Assembly (NCBI GenBank): GCA_022813625.1
Contig: JAKLMB010000020.1
Location: forward strand, 124,001-188,000
Reading direction: 5' to 3'
Length of the DNA stretch: 64,000 nucleotides
Source: Aaosphaeria pasadenensis
Taxonomy: Eukaryota > Ascomycota > Dothideomycetes > Pleosporales
In this document: positions 36,312 through 48,007 of the stretch, one piece after another
How positions within the stretch are numbered: position 1 is the first letter of the stretch
Layout of the letters: every line of letters begins with the position of its first letter
Position numbers and translations under genes: made by a program
The notes under the pieces: generated by a model
What the model was told of the DNA's origin: nothing
What the model saw: the letters and a program-made list of their open reading frames with translations, nothing else
The model's database searches: none

Positions 36312-39300
36312 ATCACATTCCCATCAACACAACCTCACGCACAATGAACGAACATGAACGAATTTCCTTACCCTTACCTTTCGCTTCACCTCGCAATCTT
36401 GTTCAAGCCCCTCCCCCCGTTTTTGTATCTACTCAAAATACCCTCGCTCGACCAAAACCTCTTCTTCACGAGGAGATGGGATCCGAGCACATTGATACCC
36501 TCGCTATAAAGTACATAACCCGAATCAAACAACCAAGTAAGAAAGCAAGAAGTACACGTCTCAGCTTGCTATATCAAGTACACAATACCACGACCACACT
36601 ACACCGTAGTGTACGAGATAGTGGGATTTGTATAACAGTAAACAAATGAAACAAAGTCGAATTTGCAGTGGATTGAATTGAACGTGATAGAGCGACTCAT
36701 ACGTCTGTACAGGCATCTCTCACATGACCTAGGAACATGGCCACTCTTGTTCCTACTGTGTTGGAGTATGACATCACATCATACCCTCCACCACCACCAC
36801 CATCGTCGCCATCATTATCATTCCCAACAGCGCCTTCGACAAAAGATAAAGCGATACATAAAGCTGCTGCTTTAGTTTTCGTTTTCGTTTCCTACACATG
36901 CACACATGGCAAGCCTGCTCCGACGATATCTATCCGCAACAGTATAGAACGAAGGAATACTCCCGAAGATAATGTTGCTCAGTCTTACACCCGAGCGACA
37001 GCGCGACGGACCCTGGGAATTATTGCGTTGCACTTTGGACGACAGATTTGCGTTTCAATGGATGCATTGTTGTTTTCTCGATGAACGACGGATGGTTTGT
37101 GTGGGAGGGAAACGGGCATCGTGGGTGGGCGGGTGGGTGGTTTGCGGGGTGGGAATGTCTGTATGTACATGTGTGTCTCCCCTCCTGCATTTCATCCCTT
37201 CCTTCATAGAGACAGTAGTATAACACGTCGAGATTTGAGGAATTGGAGTAGTGTTTGTCGTCGATGGATAGGTATCTAGGGATATACAGGTCGCTATGTC
37301 TGCTGCTATAAGTCGCTAGAAACCTCCTCCTTCTTTAGACTTGATTCCTGTGATTCGGAAAACTGTTTCCTCTACCTGTTTTACTGATCACGTTAATTTA
37401 ATGATGGTCGATTGTGGTCTGTTTTGGTGTGTTTTCGGGATTTGGCTGTGTACCTAGGTAGTTGTTGCTTTTGTAACGAATGTCGTCAGTTATTCATTCG
37501 CACTGGAGATTAATCTCTTCGTAAATGAGTTAAAATAATGTTCAGCTCAAGTTCCTTTTTTTCATCTAGATTTGCTTATCGTTGTACTTCATAGAAATGT
37601 TCTGAATCGACTGTCTAAGCAGGGTCTCGCTGTCTAGGAATTTCCTTTCTATTAAGTGACATGTTTGGGAATAGAAAAAAGACTAGAGAACTAGAAAGCC
37701 TGGAAGTGAAGAAGAAGAAAATATATAGTATGAAATTAAAACCACATTACGGACCTGAGAGGCTTTAAATAGAATGCATATGAGACATATTGAAAGGGAT
37801 TCTGGGATTAGGGAGTGGTGATGTCGTCGTCAGTCTACGTATACGTTGATTTACATCGAACAGAAATCTGATCTCATCCTGTAAACGAAACATTGCGAAT
37901 GAAACTCAAAATATAGACAATTATAGGCACAAGACATCTTATTGAAAGCATCAGTGCAATGGAATTCACAATCTACTGTCTCACTCCCTACACATAATGC
38001 AGTAGATGTACGCTGCGTTGAAATTGACCATCTCACCCATTTCCTCATTGAGACACATGCAAGTACGTAAAGAATTCATTTTAACAACAAGACGAACACA
38101 GCATAAGAAACCTTTGTATCTACTTATCGACTTTCCCATTTACTGTCTTCCAGAGACCTTTTCCACTACGCTCCGCAACTACCACTACGGCCTCTCGCCC
38201 ATTCACCTGCTGCACGTGTATTATAACACAGAGGATGAAACCAAATTCACGCCTTATATACAGTAAGCCTCAAAGCCAACCTGAAACACGATCCAACAAA
38301 CGTAGGTACATGCACGCAAAGATGCGGCGACGCCATGACGGGGCGTTCGTCCCCTTCTACGCCTTACCCTTTCACAGGATGTCTAGACTGTGGATGCCAG
38401 GATTTTCAAAACCAACTGCGTATTACCTGCGCTGTGCTGTGCCTTTACGGAGGGTAGAGATGAGAGGGGACGCATTTGATTATTGTGTGCGTCGGAAGTA
38501 GCTTTTAGGTATGCAGATGTATCTTTTTCACATAACCTTGGGTAATTATATAGCACTCCTGTTTGCACTGCGTATACTCAGAGCTGGCTGAAGCTTGGTG
38601 AATCTATTCATTTAGTCACTGACTAATTGAGATGAAATGTGAAAACTTGAAGGAGGATGGCAACGATGGATTCAATAATCCAACTCACCGTACCGTCTCT
38701 CTCAAGACGCAAAGATGAACGTGAGGATGATTGTCTCTTGCACCTACATAAGTGTATCTACAGATATCGCTCCTTACCATACATACACAGTAGATACTGG
38801 CACGCAAGCATCCAAACAGTCCCTATAACCATCGAGACAATTCCGTCCTTCACCAAGTCATAGACACGCATGCACCCACTTACTCTTCCGTCGTCGCCAC
38901 ATAGGAGCAAAGTCTCACCTCTCGCCTCTCCATGCTAGTCAACGCTCTGGGTGAATCACGATGACTTCGAAAATCAGGCCTCCCTGCCCTAGTCTGCTAG
39001 TTTTTTTTCCCTCTGCCTATCTTTCCATGCACTTCGCAGGAAAGAATCTTTTCCTCACCGTTGTCATCGCGTCCGCCGCTGTCGGCTGTCGTTGCTGTCG
39101 CTGAACTTTTTTTGGTACGGTATAGTACAGTAAGTCGTAAGTCACCACGAAACGTCACACACACCTCCTCACCCAAAACTCCATCCACAGTACTCCGTAA
39201 TCCGTCCATCATCGGCGGACGCGCACGTGTGGCGCAGGAAACGCACAACGAACTGTTTCGTTCTCCTTGTGTCATTTACCTCGCCCCTACCCTCCCCTTA

Positions 39301-39370
39301 ATTACAGGGTGGTTTGCTTGCTTTAATGCCTATATGCCATACAATGTACCTAGTACCTACTGCCTTGGTT

Positions 39371-39393
39371 GGCTGCGCTGCGCTGCGCTGCGC
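39371..39393. repeat. GCTGC microsatellite
   Basis: Four and a half copies of GCTGC in tandem. Confidence 0.85.
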
Positions 39394-39555
39394 TCAACGG
39401 GCGCGGTTGCGGTACGTTGCGGTACGGCCGTTACATACCTACTTGTAGTTGACTAGACATAACGCCTCCGTGAAGGGGCAACGAACGATGAAGAAGGCGC
39501 GGCGCGCGCGCGCGGGTGGGTAGTGTGCAAGGCAAGGCAAGGCTGGCAAAGCTAT

Positions 39556-39571
39556 GGGCGGGCGGGCGGGG
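39556..39571 (+). repeat. GGGC repeat, G-quadruplex motif
   Basis: Four G-runs of at least three Gs separated by single Cs (GGGCGGGCGGGCGGGG). This is the tightest class of predicted G-quadruplex sequence. Confidence 0.85.
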
Positions 39572-39940
39572 CGCATCCCCTGAGTTTTTCTGTCTGCCCG
39601 CGTCCGCGTCGCGCTTGGGTGCTGTGCCTGAGGTACGTACGTACGTAGGTACGCCAGAGCAGAGCGACTAGGTAGGTAATTACCTATGTAGGTACGAGGG
39701 GGTGGAAGCGTTTATGTGTATGTATGTGTGAAGAGCACGGGGGGGGGGGGAGAGAAGTTATGCATTGTTAAGAGTCATTAGAGACAGGAGTTAGTCTATA
39801 GTTTTCGATTTCGTGGGTTGCGCGGATTGAATTTTGAAAGAGACGGTGTGGATGGTGTTTGGAGGAGGCAGTGTGCAGTGTGCATTGATGATTTTATTGA
39901 TTGTTGTGCGTGGTAGTGGGAGGGAGGAAGGTCAGGCGCT

Positions 39941-39996
39941 TGGTGGTTGGTGGTTGGTGGTTGGTGATGAGGATGGGGATGGGGATGGGGATGGGA
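39941..39996 (+). repeat. TTGGTGG and GGGGAT repeats
   Basis: TTGGTGG-type units (39941-39966) run into GGATGGGGATGGGGATGGGG (39971-39996). The second has four runs of three or more Gs with two-base loops, so it is also a G-quadruplex candidate. Confidence 0.8.
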
Positions 39997-40100
39997 GTAT
40001 TGAATACCGGTGAGACATTATCGGGTAGCAGGACCGATGGATACTGCAGGCGGCACGTAACGAGTGGTTAGTTGGGGACTTGGAACTTGGGGGGAACAAG

Positions 40101-40150
40101 AGGACAAGGCAGGACAAGGCAGGACAAGGCAAGGCAAGGCAAGGCAAGGC
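40101..40150 (+). repeat. AGGACAAGGC / AAGGC repeats
   Basis: Three copies of the 10 bp AGGACAAGGC unit are followed by four further copies of its 5 bp part AAGGC. Confidence 0.9.
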
Positions 40151-41406
40151 CCGCGAGGTGAGGCAAGGCAACGGGTCGGTTCTTTTCCTTTAATGCGGGA
40201 GGATTATTAGAAGTTGTGATGTTAGGTTATTAGGTTATTAGGGATTATATTATACAAGGACGGACTCTTCTGGGAAATTAGGCGGAGGCAAGTCGGGCCT
40301 TGATTGATGGAGCGGGAGCGGGAGGTGCATATACGCGCGCACACCGGTTTGCAATAATGAGCGTTGATGACGACGAGGGGATTATTATGATGGTTATGAT
40401 TACTTTCTATTATTATGATGGTGAACATGAGCGTGATTATGATTATGATTATTATTATCATCGTTGTGTACCATGGTTGGGAGCGGGTGGATGGAGTAGT
40501 GAATGGCGGAGGATTGACGACCCACCCCTTGACTAGATACTAGATTGAAGGAAAATAGAAAAGAGGCTTTTTGGGCTGGACTTGGACTTGGACTTGTAAC
40601 TGCGGCCTGCCTAGACTCCAACTAGAGTGGCCGAACCGGGAATTGGATTCGGTTGGCGCCCGTATTGAGACTCGAGAGGTTACAGGTACAGACTACTTGT
40701 ACAGAGACGGGGCAACGATGCGATGTGACGCGATGAAAATGATGTGATTGCTGACGGGGCGCACGGGGGAATCCAATAAGTTGTATCGAAAGAGAAAGCG
40801 AGAGAAGATTGATTAAGCAAATCCAAGTGCAAATGAAGAGATGGGAAGACACGCGACAAGGCGCGCGATAGGAGATTAAGTTGGGGGACGACTCAGATGA
40901 GACGACGATGATGATGATGGCGTTTAGTTTCAAGTTAGCTAAGTTAGAAGCGAAGAAAGCGAAGGGCCATAGTTGATCGATCAGCTGTGGAGACTTACCT
41001 ACACAGTATGGCTTGTTGGCTTGCTGGAGCTGGAAGAGGAGGAGAAGAGGAGAGTTGAAGGTGACGAAGGAGAAGGTCGAGGTGAAAGGAGCTGGAGGAG
41101 CTGGAGGAGCTGGGGGGACAGGAGGTAAGCAGGGGCTTTATGATCTAATCTACAACGGGAAGAGAACAGGGGTTGTTTGATTGTAGTGGTGTGTGATAAT
41201 TTCAATGGAGATGAACGATTGGCCCGGTTCAAGTCTGGTAACCAACTAAAGCAACCAAGCTTGAGTCTATTCCAACGCCACACTTCTGCTTTGGGAAGCC
41301 ACTAATGCAGGAACAGACAAGCCTCGTGGCCAATGGGAGAGTTCGCAGGAATAACAAACAACATCGCCCATCGCCCATCGCCCATCTACTGTGTACTGTG
41401 ATACTA

Positions 41407-41407
<1 letters not shown>

Positions 41408-41439
<32 letters not shown>
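41408..41439. repeat. CATACC microsatellite
   Basis: Five tandem copies of CATACC. It does not match the fungal telomere unit CCCTAA. Confidence 0.85.
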
Positions 41440-41480
41440 GCTGCCATCTGCTCATCTTCCCACAGTGCAAGTGCACACAC

Positions 41481-41506
41481 AGACCAGACCAGACCAGACC
41501 AGACCA
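41481..41506. repeat. AGACC microsatellite
   Basis: Five tandem copies of AGACC. Confidence 0.85.
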
Positions 41507-41942
41507 GGCCTGGCTACGAGAAAGGATCATGGATAGATGGAAAAAAAGGAGACGAGCACGAATGAGATGGCACGGGGATGGCCATGGTCTTGGTCATGGT
41601 TAGGATCAGGATCATTAGGTTAAGGATTGGGGGCCTCGTTTGATTTGATTTGATTTGACACTCCACTAACTACTAGGTAACTACCTCCTCAATCTCACCC
41701 ACCCAATATAACCCATCACACCCCCCGTCCTCGTCTTCTTCTTCTTCTCTTCTTCTCTCTCACCGCGTTCTTACTCCGCCTCAATACTCTATTGATCAAC
41801 TTACCAAGAAGACTTGTCTTCAGCCGCTCATTCCAGCAGTCACTCTTTACAACCATAATACAATCCTTCCAATCCACCAACTACATAAACCACTCACCCT
41901 CCTTACAACTAGCTAATAGCTTAATATCACACAACCCTCAAA

Positions 41943-42803
41943 ATGTTCGCCAAGTCCATCATCGTCTCTCTCCTCGCTGCCTTCGCAGTTGCCCAGGTCC
42001 ACCCACCTGTCGGCGAGCCCTCTGGCAACCCCATCGCCAAGCCCAGCTTGAACGAGGTACGTCGTTCCCTTTCCGCCCTCGTCTCTCATGGCGACGGACG
42101 GAATCCATGTTGCCATCACACCAGCTAACATCACCCCCCCCAGCGTGTCCCCAAGGGCGTTGAGTACACCATCACCTGGGCGCCAACCACCACCAACACC
42201 GTCTCTCTCCTCCTCGTCAAGGGCCCCTCCAACAACGTCGTCCCCATCGCTACCCTCGTTGAGAGGCTCCCCAACAACGGTGCCTTCAAGTGGATCCCCT
42301 CCACCTCTCTCGAGACCACCGGCGACCGCTTCTACGGAATCCAGCTCATCGACGATGTCACCGGCCAGTACCAGTGGTCCACCCAGTTCGGTTTGACCGG
42401 TGAGACCACCGGCCCTACCGCCTCTGTCTCTGCCTCCGTCACCGGCGGCGGTGCCTCCACCAAGGAGGGTTACCCAACTGGCACCCCATCGCTCTCCCAC
42501 TACCCCACTGAGCTCTCTTCCTCCGTCAAGAGCAGCACTGTCGGCTACCCTACCAGCACTCCCTCTGCCTACCCCACCAAGTCCGTAGGAACCGTCAGCT
42601 CCGGCTACCCCGTCCACAACAGCACCATCGTCCAGCCCACCAAGACTCCTACCGTCCCTGCCACCCTCAAGACCAGCAACCTCCCCACCAACTCTCCCTC
42701 CGCTACCACCAGCGAGCCTGCCGAGTCCACTGGCGGTGCCTCCGGCATCAAGGCTGGTCTCAGCTTTGCCGGTCTCATGGCCGTCGCCGCTGCTTTCTTG
42801 TAG
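41943..42803 (+). CDS. GPI-anchored Ser/Thr-rich wall protein with Kre9/Knh1-like domain
   Basis: Two exons, 41943-42056 and 42144-42803, with an 87 bp phase-0 intron ending in a C-run and CAG. Product 257 residues. Residues 1-17 are a signal peptide ending AVAQ. About 20-125 is an Ig-like beta-sandwich of the Kre9/Knh1 type, with visible landmarks PSLNERVPKG, YTITWAPTT, VSLLLVKGPS and YQWSTQFGL. About 130-232 is a Ser/Thr/Pro-rich stalk with repeated GYPT/AYPT motifs, probably heavily O-mannosylated. The C-terminus has small residues (STGGASG) as likely omega site and a hydrophobic tail (LSFAGLMAVAAAFL), as for GPI attachment. It should sit on the plasma membrane or wall. A CT-rich tract upstream suggests strong expression. 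Confidence 0.9.
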
Positions 42804-43878
42804 AGCGCGAACAGCAGTCGCTGTTTTTCCGCTTTTCAACGTTCTAGCAGTTGCTTTCTCTCCTTCTTGGGTTTCATCACGGTAATGACTACTTTGCGCT
42901 TCTCATCATAGAGGGTGTTCATTCTATCAAACGGAGTGACGGCACTACTGCCTTTTCTTTTGCCTTTCGTTTCTCTCCTCTTCACTGTATCTACCTTGCC
43001 GGGACAGGTGCATGCAGGACAACCTTTGTATACATACAGACAGAATGCACAAAAATGCTGTGGTTGGGGAGGGTTATCGGGTAATGATGCTGCGCGGAGC
43101 GAGTGTGTCGGTCGTTGACTGGGCGACAGTTGGTTGGTTCTTGTGAATAGGTGTAGTGGAATGCAAGAAGCTTTTATACCCCTTACTTCGTCTTGCCAGA
43201 TACCGGTCGTGATGTCATACCTTTGGCGCATGGGTTTCGCTCATCTATCGCAATGCGCTGACGTCGACTCGTGCGCATGCGCTCTGATTGCGTCGATGTC
43301 GTGTCACTAGTACTCTCGAGCTCGTGCAATGCTGTCGTTACACGATCATGTAGGGACGTGTATGCACGATCACGCTCGGTAGATCAAGACATCCGAATGT
43401 CGATCTCAGCCGTCTGACATACATGGCTTATTTCCCTAGCTTGCGCCGATCTTCTAATACATCAAGCAATCCCCGCAACATCAACCATCAAGATCACCCA
43501 TCTTCTTATAACTATTGACGACTTGACAGATTTCTAACGCGCGAATCTGCATAACTTACCTTCGAGGAGTCATCCATTTGAAAGGCCATACAATGTTCAA
43601 TGCCAGTCCTCACCCGTTGCGAATAGATTCGCTGATCATTACAACGTTCTCCGAGGGGACAGCTTCGACGAATCGTACAACATGACGTCGATCTACCAGA
43701 CACCCGTCTACTTTTATCCGCAGCGCGCACTCGAAAATTAATCAAAGTATATGAAAAGAGATATAAAAACGGATTCCTGAAAATCTACTTGTGAAAACTG
43801 CATCAATTCAATCAGTCACAGAAACTGGCTTCCCACAACGTCTGACCATCTCTCGACTTCCAACTACCACCCTCAACC
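42804..43878. other. Intergenic
   Basis: 3' region of the Kre9-like gene and promoter of the SDR gene. No frame or repeat of note apart from the TATA box listed next. Confidence 0.5.
43762..43769 (+). promoter_or_regulatory. TATA box of the SDR gene
   Basis: TATAAAAA, 117 bp upstream of ATG 43879. Confidence 0.6.
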
Positions 43879-44850
43879 ATGGACATGAACGCACCACCCG
43901 CATACATGGGCATGTCCTTCACGCCCACCATCCACTCCAGCGTGCCTCCAAACCTAGACCCTTCCAAAGTGTCCCTCCCCGCCGGCTTCCTCGCCGCCAT
44001 CACAGGCGCAGGAAAAGGGCTAGGATACCAAATGGCGCTCTCATTCGCACAAGCAGGCGCAACCGGAATCTCCATCTCCTCGCGCACGGGACCCGACCTC
44101 GACGCCCTCGAAACCGCCATCCACGCCATCAACCCGAAAGTCCAAGTCCTCAAAACCATCTGCGACACCACCTCAGAAACCGACGTCGCGCGCCTCGCCT
44201 CGGACATCGCCTCCACCTTCGACAAAAGACTCGACGTCCTGATCGCCAACGCAGGCATCATATCCAAGCACCTCTCCCCTTCAACCACCCCCTCCAGCAC
44301 CACCCGCCCCATCTCCTCCAACCTCCCCATCGGCATCCTCGAAGACACAGACTGGCAGCGCGTCCTCACCACCAACCTGCACGGCACGTGGCTCACAATC
44401 CAGCACCTCCTCCCGCTCCTCATCTCCCCAACCACCCGCGCCGCGACAACCACCACCCCCACCATCATCGTCTCCTCCTCCCTAGCCGCACACTCCCCGT
44501 CCTCCCTCCTCTGCCCAGTCGCATACAACATCTCCAAATTCGCCGCCAACCGCCTCGTCGAGCACATCGCGTCCGACCACTCGCGCGACGGCGTCCAAGC
44601 CTTCGCGCTGCACCCAGGCGCTGTGCTGACCCCCCAGACGCGCGGCCACGCGGCCGAGGGCGGCGTGTGGGAGGACCTGCTGGGCGACGACGAGGCGCTG
44701 GCGGGGGCGTTTTGCGTTTGGTTGAGCAGGGAGAGGAGGGAGTGGTTGAGTGGGCGGTATGTGAGCTGTACTTGGGACGTGGGGGAGTTGGAGGCGAAGA
44801 GGGGGGAGATTGAGGAGGGGGATTTGCTGAAGTTTAGGATGGTGGTTTGA
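43879..44850 (+). CDS. Short-chain dehydrogenase/reductase
   Basis: Single-exon protein of 323 residues. The Rossmann fold starts near residue 37: TGAGKGLG (42-49) is the dinucleotide-binding TGxxxGxG motif. NAG (124-126) is the structural motif, Ser199-201 sit in the catalytic serine strand, and YNISK gives Tyr216 and Lys220 as catalytic pair. HPGAV closes the core. SSRTG after the second strand (Ser-Arg) suggests NADP(H) rather than NAD(H). The N-terminal 35 residues are an extension without targeting features. The substrate cannot be told from sequence, and no biosynthetic neighbour is present. GC and codon use are high in the 3' half, which creates long antisense shadow frames. Confidence 0.92.
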   Translation: MDMNAPPAYMGMSFTPTIHSSVPPNLDPSKVSLPAGFLAAITGAGKGLGYQMALSFAQAGATGISISSRTGPDLDALETAIHAINPKVQVLKTICDTTSETDVARLASDIASTFDKRLDVLIANAGIISKHLSPSTTPSSTTRPISSNLPIGILEDTDWQRVLTTNLHGTWLTIQHLLPLLISPTTRAATTTTPTIIVSSSLAAHSPSSLLCPVAYNISKFAANRLVEHIASDHSRDGVQAFALHPGAVLTPQTRGHAAEGGVWEDLLGDDEALAGAFCVWLSRERREWLSGRYVSCTWDVGELEAKRGEIEEGDLLKFRMVV

Positions 44851-46422
44851 GCGGTGCGTGGAAGGGTGAGGGGGGAGAAGTAAGCCAATTCACGATCTAA
44901 CTCCCGGCTACGGGTTGGATGTACCCTGGGTTCATTGAGTGCGTGATCAAGTGTTAAGGATTTCATCTGCTAATTGTATCATAATCTGAAGGTGAGTGTT
45001 CGGCCAATGTTGTGGACTGTAGTAATGGATTGGACTTCGCTTGATTAATCTTGGGTAGCAGGGAATTGTACATATAGAAAATTGATGGGGTCGAAACACA
45101 TCACTGTCTCTCTAGCATAATTTCTTTTCTGGAAACGACTACTGGGAATATGTGATGTTGAACCAACGAAATTTGCTTTCCATGTAGATTTGTGAGAAGA
45201 TCTTCGTCGCTGGACTGAACAGCGAGATCCACTCAACGAACTCAATGCATGTTCCTTAGAAAGACAGACAGATAGTAGACAGACATTCGTCATTAAATGA
45301 CCCAAGTTTCTACAGCTTCTCACAATGCCCAGCGTACTAATTTGATCCCACCTTTATTGTCTTCAATTGCAATTCTCATTAGTATGATACCTTTTTCAAG
45401 GCACAGCAAGTAAACATTCGAAATACTCTCATAGCTGGCTGGCGATCAGACAGCCGGAAGTTGTCCGGATTGACTAAGCTTCGCGTTCTATGTATCTCGT
45501 GCGCATCACTGGATACACCCAATTGTATTGTACCAAAACATTGAAGATGGCAGAGCACTTCCTGGTGATGCCAATTTCTGCAAGGTAACGAAAAAGCTGC
45601 GTTTTCACCCCGAGCAGCAAGACTGAGCCGAATGAATCCCATCAGTGCAAGAGCGTGCCGTTGCGGTTCTAGAATGGGGTAGGGAAGACACTGATCTGAA
45701 CGAAGCACTCATCGTGCTCCGCTTTGGGCGCGGTGTAAGGGGATGTCATTACATTTCGATACTTCGACCGATCGCCGGTCAGTTGTGTCGTAGCAATTAT
45801 GGTTTTCTCGACTGCCGCTCATCAGTAAGATCTGTTGCCGTAAAGTTATCGAAGGGAATCTTATTCTAAGGAAATACCTACAACACCAAGAGTGGATATA
45901 GGCTCGTTAGGACGCATACATGGTTCTTGGTATCCGAGTGTCGTTTCTGGGTAAGCCACGGAGGTATCCGTAATAGCAGGTTGAGACACCTTGGAGAGAT
46001 CAATGGATTGTCAAAGACAGCCTTTATGATCTTAGGATACAGGATGAACATCAAATCGTCGCTATGGAAGACTCGTTGGCCAGGGAGCAACAACGAGAAG
46101 CGTTTTTCTCGCCAAAGGCATCTTCACCTAGCGATTGAGGAACAGGTGAAGTTGCCATTGGCACAACCTGTTCACTGTCGTGTTTCCCAAACTCTCCCCA
46201 TCCTGGATTACAAGTGATATTCAAAAGTGAATGCGGGAGACGAAAGCCTCTTGAAACCCCTCTACTTAAGGAGACCATTGGAGCCACCACCTCTGATGAC
46301 CTTTTCTCATCTCTCCTTCGCTTCACTCAACTTCGCCAGCTCCGTAAAAGTTCCTGACTTACGCCAAACCAACACCAATTCTACGAAACATTCAACATCA
46401 TCGAGGGCATCCGAAAGCGAAA
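44851..46422. other. Intergenic, 1.6 kb
   Basis: No supported gene. Frames below 110 codons have no motifs. An upstream in-frame-like start at 46227 belongs to a different frame from the polyQ gene. Confidence 0.45.
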
Positions 46423-46809
46423 ATGCCTACCGACGGGGCAAGCGATCCTGGGAATGCCCCAAAATCTTCACTATATACAGTCCCACAAGCCCAAATGGTC
46501 GCGCCTATGTCGACACACTGCGCAACATCTGCAGCTCCGATGCCTGCTCGCCATGCGAACCCTCCTTCTCCACCGGCACACAACAGTCGCAATGGCGTGT
46601 TTTCGAACCACTACGCCTTCCACAACGACGACCGAACGATCGGAGGATCCTTCTTCAACACTCCCGCGTTCACGAACATGGCTGCAGTCGCGCAGCAGAC
46701 GAGCGCAACGTCTCTTTCACTGGGACCCACCGTCCCTATGCCCAACCGCGTCTGCTTTCCGTATACTTCACTTGCTTACAGGACGCCCCCGCAGCCTTAT
46801 CCTTACTTC

Positions 46810-46860
<51 letters not shown>

Positions 46861-48007
46861 AGCGACATCTACGGAAGATCTCCTACGCCTTTTCAACAAG
46901 GACCTGTAGCGCAACCGCAGCAGACTGTGGCTTCCGGGACAAGTTGTCGCAACCACGAGTATAGGTATCGGTACGACTGAGAGCAGCTCTGCAACGCCTA
47001 TGGCTAGATCTATACATGATCAGAGTGAAGCAATCGACTCTCAGAATGGCCCTCAAACGCCTCCGAGTGGGCCTACTGCTCCACGAGATGAACCTGATAC
47101 TCAACAAGAGGCACCGGTAACTCCACGAAAGAGACCAGTAACTCCACGGAAGTCACTTGTAACTCCTCGAAAGAGTCCTGTAACTCCTCGAAAGAGTCCT
47201 GTAACTCCACGGAAGGGACCTGTAACTCCACGGAAGGGACCTGTAACTCCACGAAAGGGACCAATAACTCCACGAGAGGGACCAATAACTCCACGAGAGG
47301 AACCTGAATCTACAGGAAAGGGATCTACAACTTCCCGCAAATCCCTTGATTTAATCAGGCTCACCAACTCTGAACAACAAGCGAAGCGCAAAGCTACATT
47401 GGCACTGGAGGACTCAGGACAAGTAGCCAAGCAGAGAAAGACCAAACGATCTGTTCAGCCGGCAGCAAGCACGCCGACTCGTAGACGACGACGACCTGCG
47501 ACCCCTATACCTCGAAATGAAGAGATGGAAAGTGCAATTGATTCACCTCAACAAACAGCATTGTCCAGCGGGAAAGTCAGGATTAGGCCTAGAGCGACTC
47601 TTCCGTTCGCTCCCAGCGAGAAGAATGCATCCAGCTCAGGTAATGAAGAGTCCAAAAAAGCGGAAACCCCTCGCGCGATTACATCTCCCGAATATATCAA
47701 CCCAAACAATGGCAAAGCTCCCACTTCCGACCCTCAACCGAGCGACACGCAACCGAAAGAATACATCGTCTCTGCCCACTTGCAGGCTTGGGCTAAGATT
47801 ATCGGGGAGAACTACTTCTGGGACTATGTCGAGCTCGTAGAACAGCGTTTAGAGGGAGAAATCACTGAAGAGCAGCTGGATGCAAGAAGCAGGAGGTGCT
47901 TCCATATACATGACGATGTGCCACAAGTAGCAACGGCACTGAAGAATCAGGTGAAGCGTATGGTTAGGCAGGGGAAGGTAGACATTAACTCAATAATTCA
48001 GCAGTGA
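46423..48007 (+). CDS. Disordered protein with polyQ tract and TPRK repeat array
   Basis: Two open frames, 46423-46980 and 47000-48007, can be joined by a 43 bp GT..AG intron (46965-47007) in phase 2. That gives one protein of about 513 residues. The intron is short even for fungi, so two separate genes remain possible. The N-terminal part is Pro/Ala/Ser/Gln-rich with 15 Gln in a row (46816-46860). The second part holds nine 7-residue repeats (V/I-T-P-R-K/E-x-P). It then has basic clusters (TRRRRRPATP, KQRKTKR) that look like nuclear signals. It ends in an ordered, acidic C-terminal segment of about 80 residues (LQAWAKIIGENYFWDYVEL and two helices). The seven TPRK copies fit the CDK consensus S/T-P-x-K/R. 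A nuclear, cell-cycle-phosphorylated protein is inferred; I do not recognise the family. Confidence 0.55.
46816..46860 (+). repeat. CAG trinucleotide repeat
   Basis: Fourteen CAG and one CAA in frame, coding 15 Gln. The other two frames are also open and read Ser and Ala runs. Confidence 0.95.
47114..47302 (+). repeat. 21 bp coding minisatellite, nine copies
   Basis: Nine copies of a 21 bp unit around GTAACTCCACGAAAG coding V-T-P-R-K-(S/G)-P. The last two are diverged to I-T-P-R-E. Third-position differences (CCA/CCT, CGA/CGG) show some age. Confidence 0.95.

Larger units (their letters stand above)
36312..41942. other. 5.6 kb gene-free stretch
   Basis: I see no gene here. 36.3-39.3 kb is AT-richer with open frames below 135 codons and no motifs. 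From 39.3 kb to 41.7 kb simple repeats follow one another closely (listed separately). The last 230 bp holds a CT-rich tract (about 41728-41763, CTTCTTCTTCTTC), which fits the core promoter and 5' UTR of the Kre9-like gene. Confidence 0.5.

Noticed and set aside
41160..41240. tRNA-like B box (GGTTCAAGTC)
   Set aside because: No matching A box or acceptor stem could be formed upstream.
41408..41439. CATACC repeats as an internal telomere tract
   Set aside because: The unit is not CCCTAA/TTAGGG; it is an ordinary microsatellite.
41913..42839. 308-codon antisense frame over the Kre9-like gene
   Set aside because: Gly/Asp/Val-rich mirror of a Ser/Thr/Pro-rich gene; no signal peptide or domain.
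43791..44966. Two long frames (340 codons +, 384 codons -) over the SDR gene
   Set aside because: Both overlap the SDR frame with its intact catalytic motifs. One is a His/Arg/Pro-rich shadow, the other an antisense shadow.
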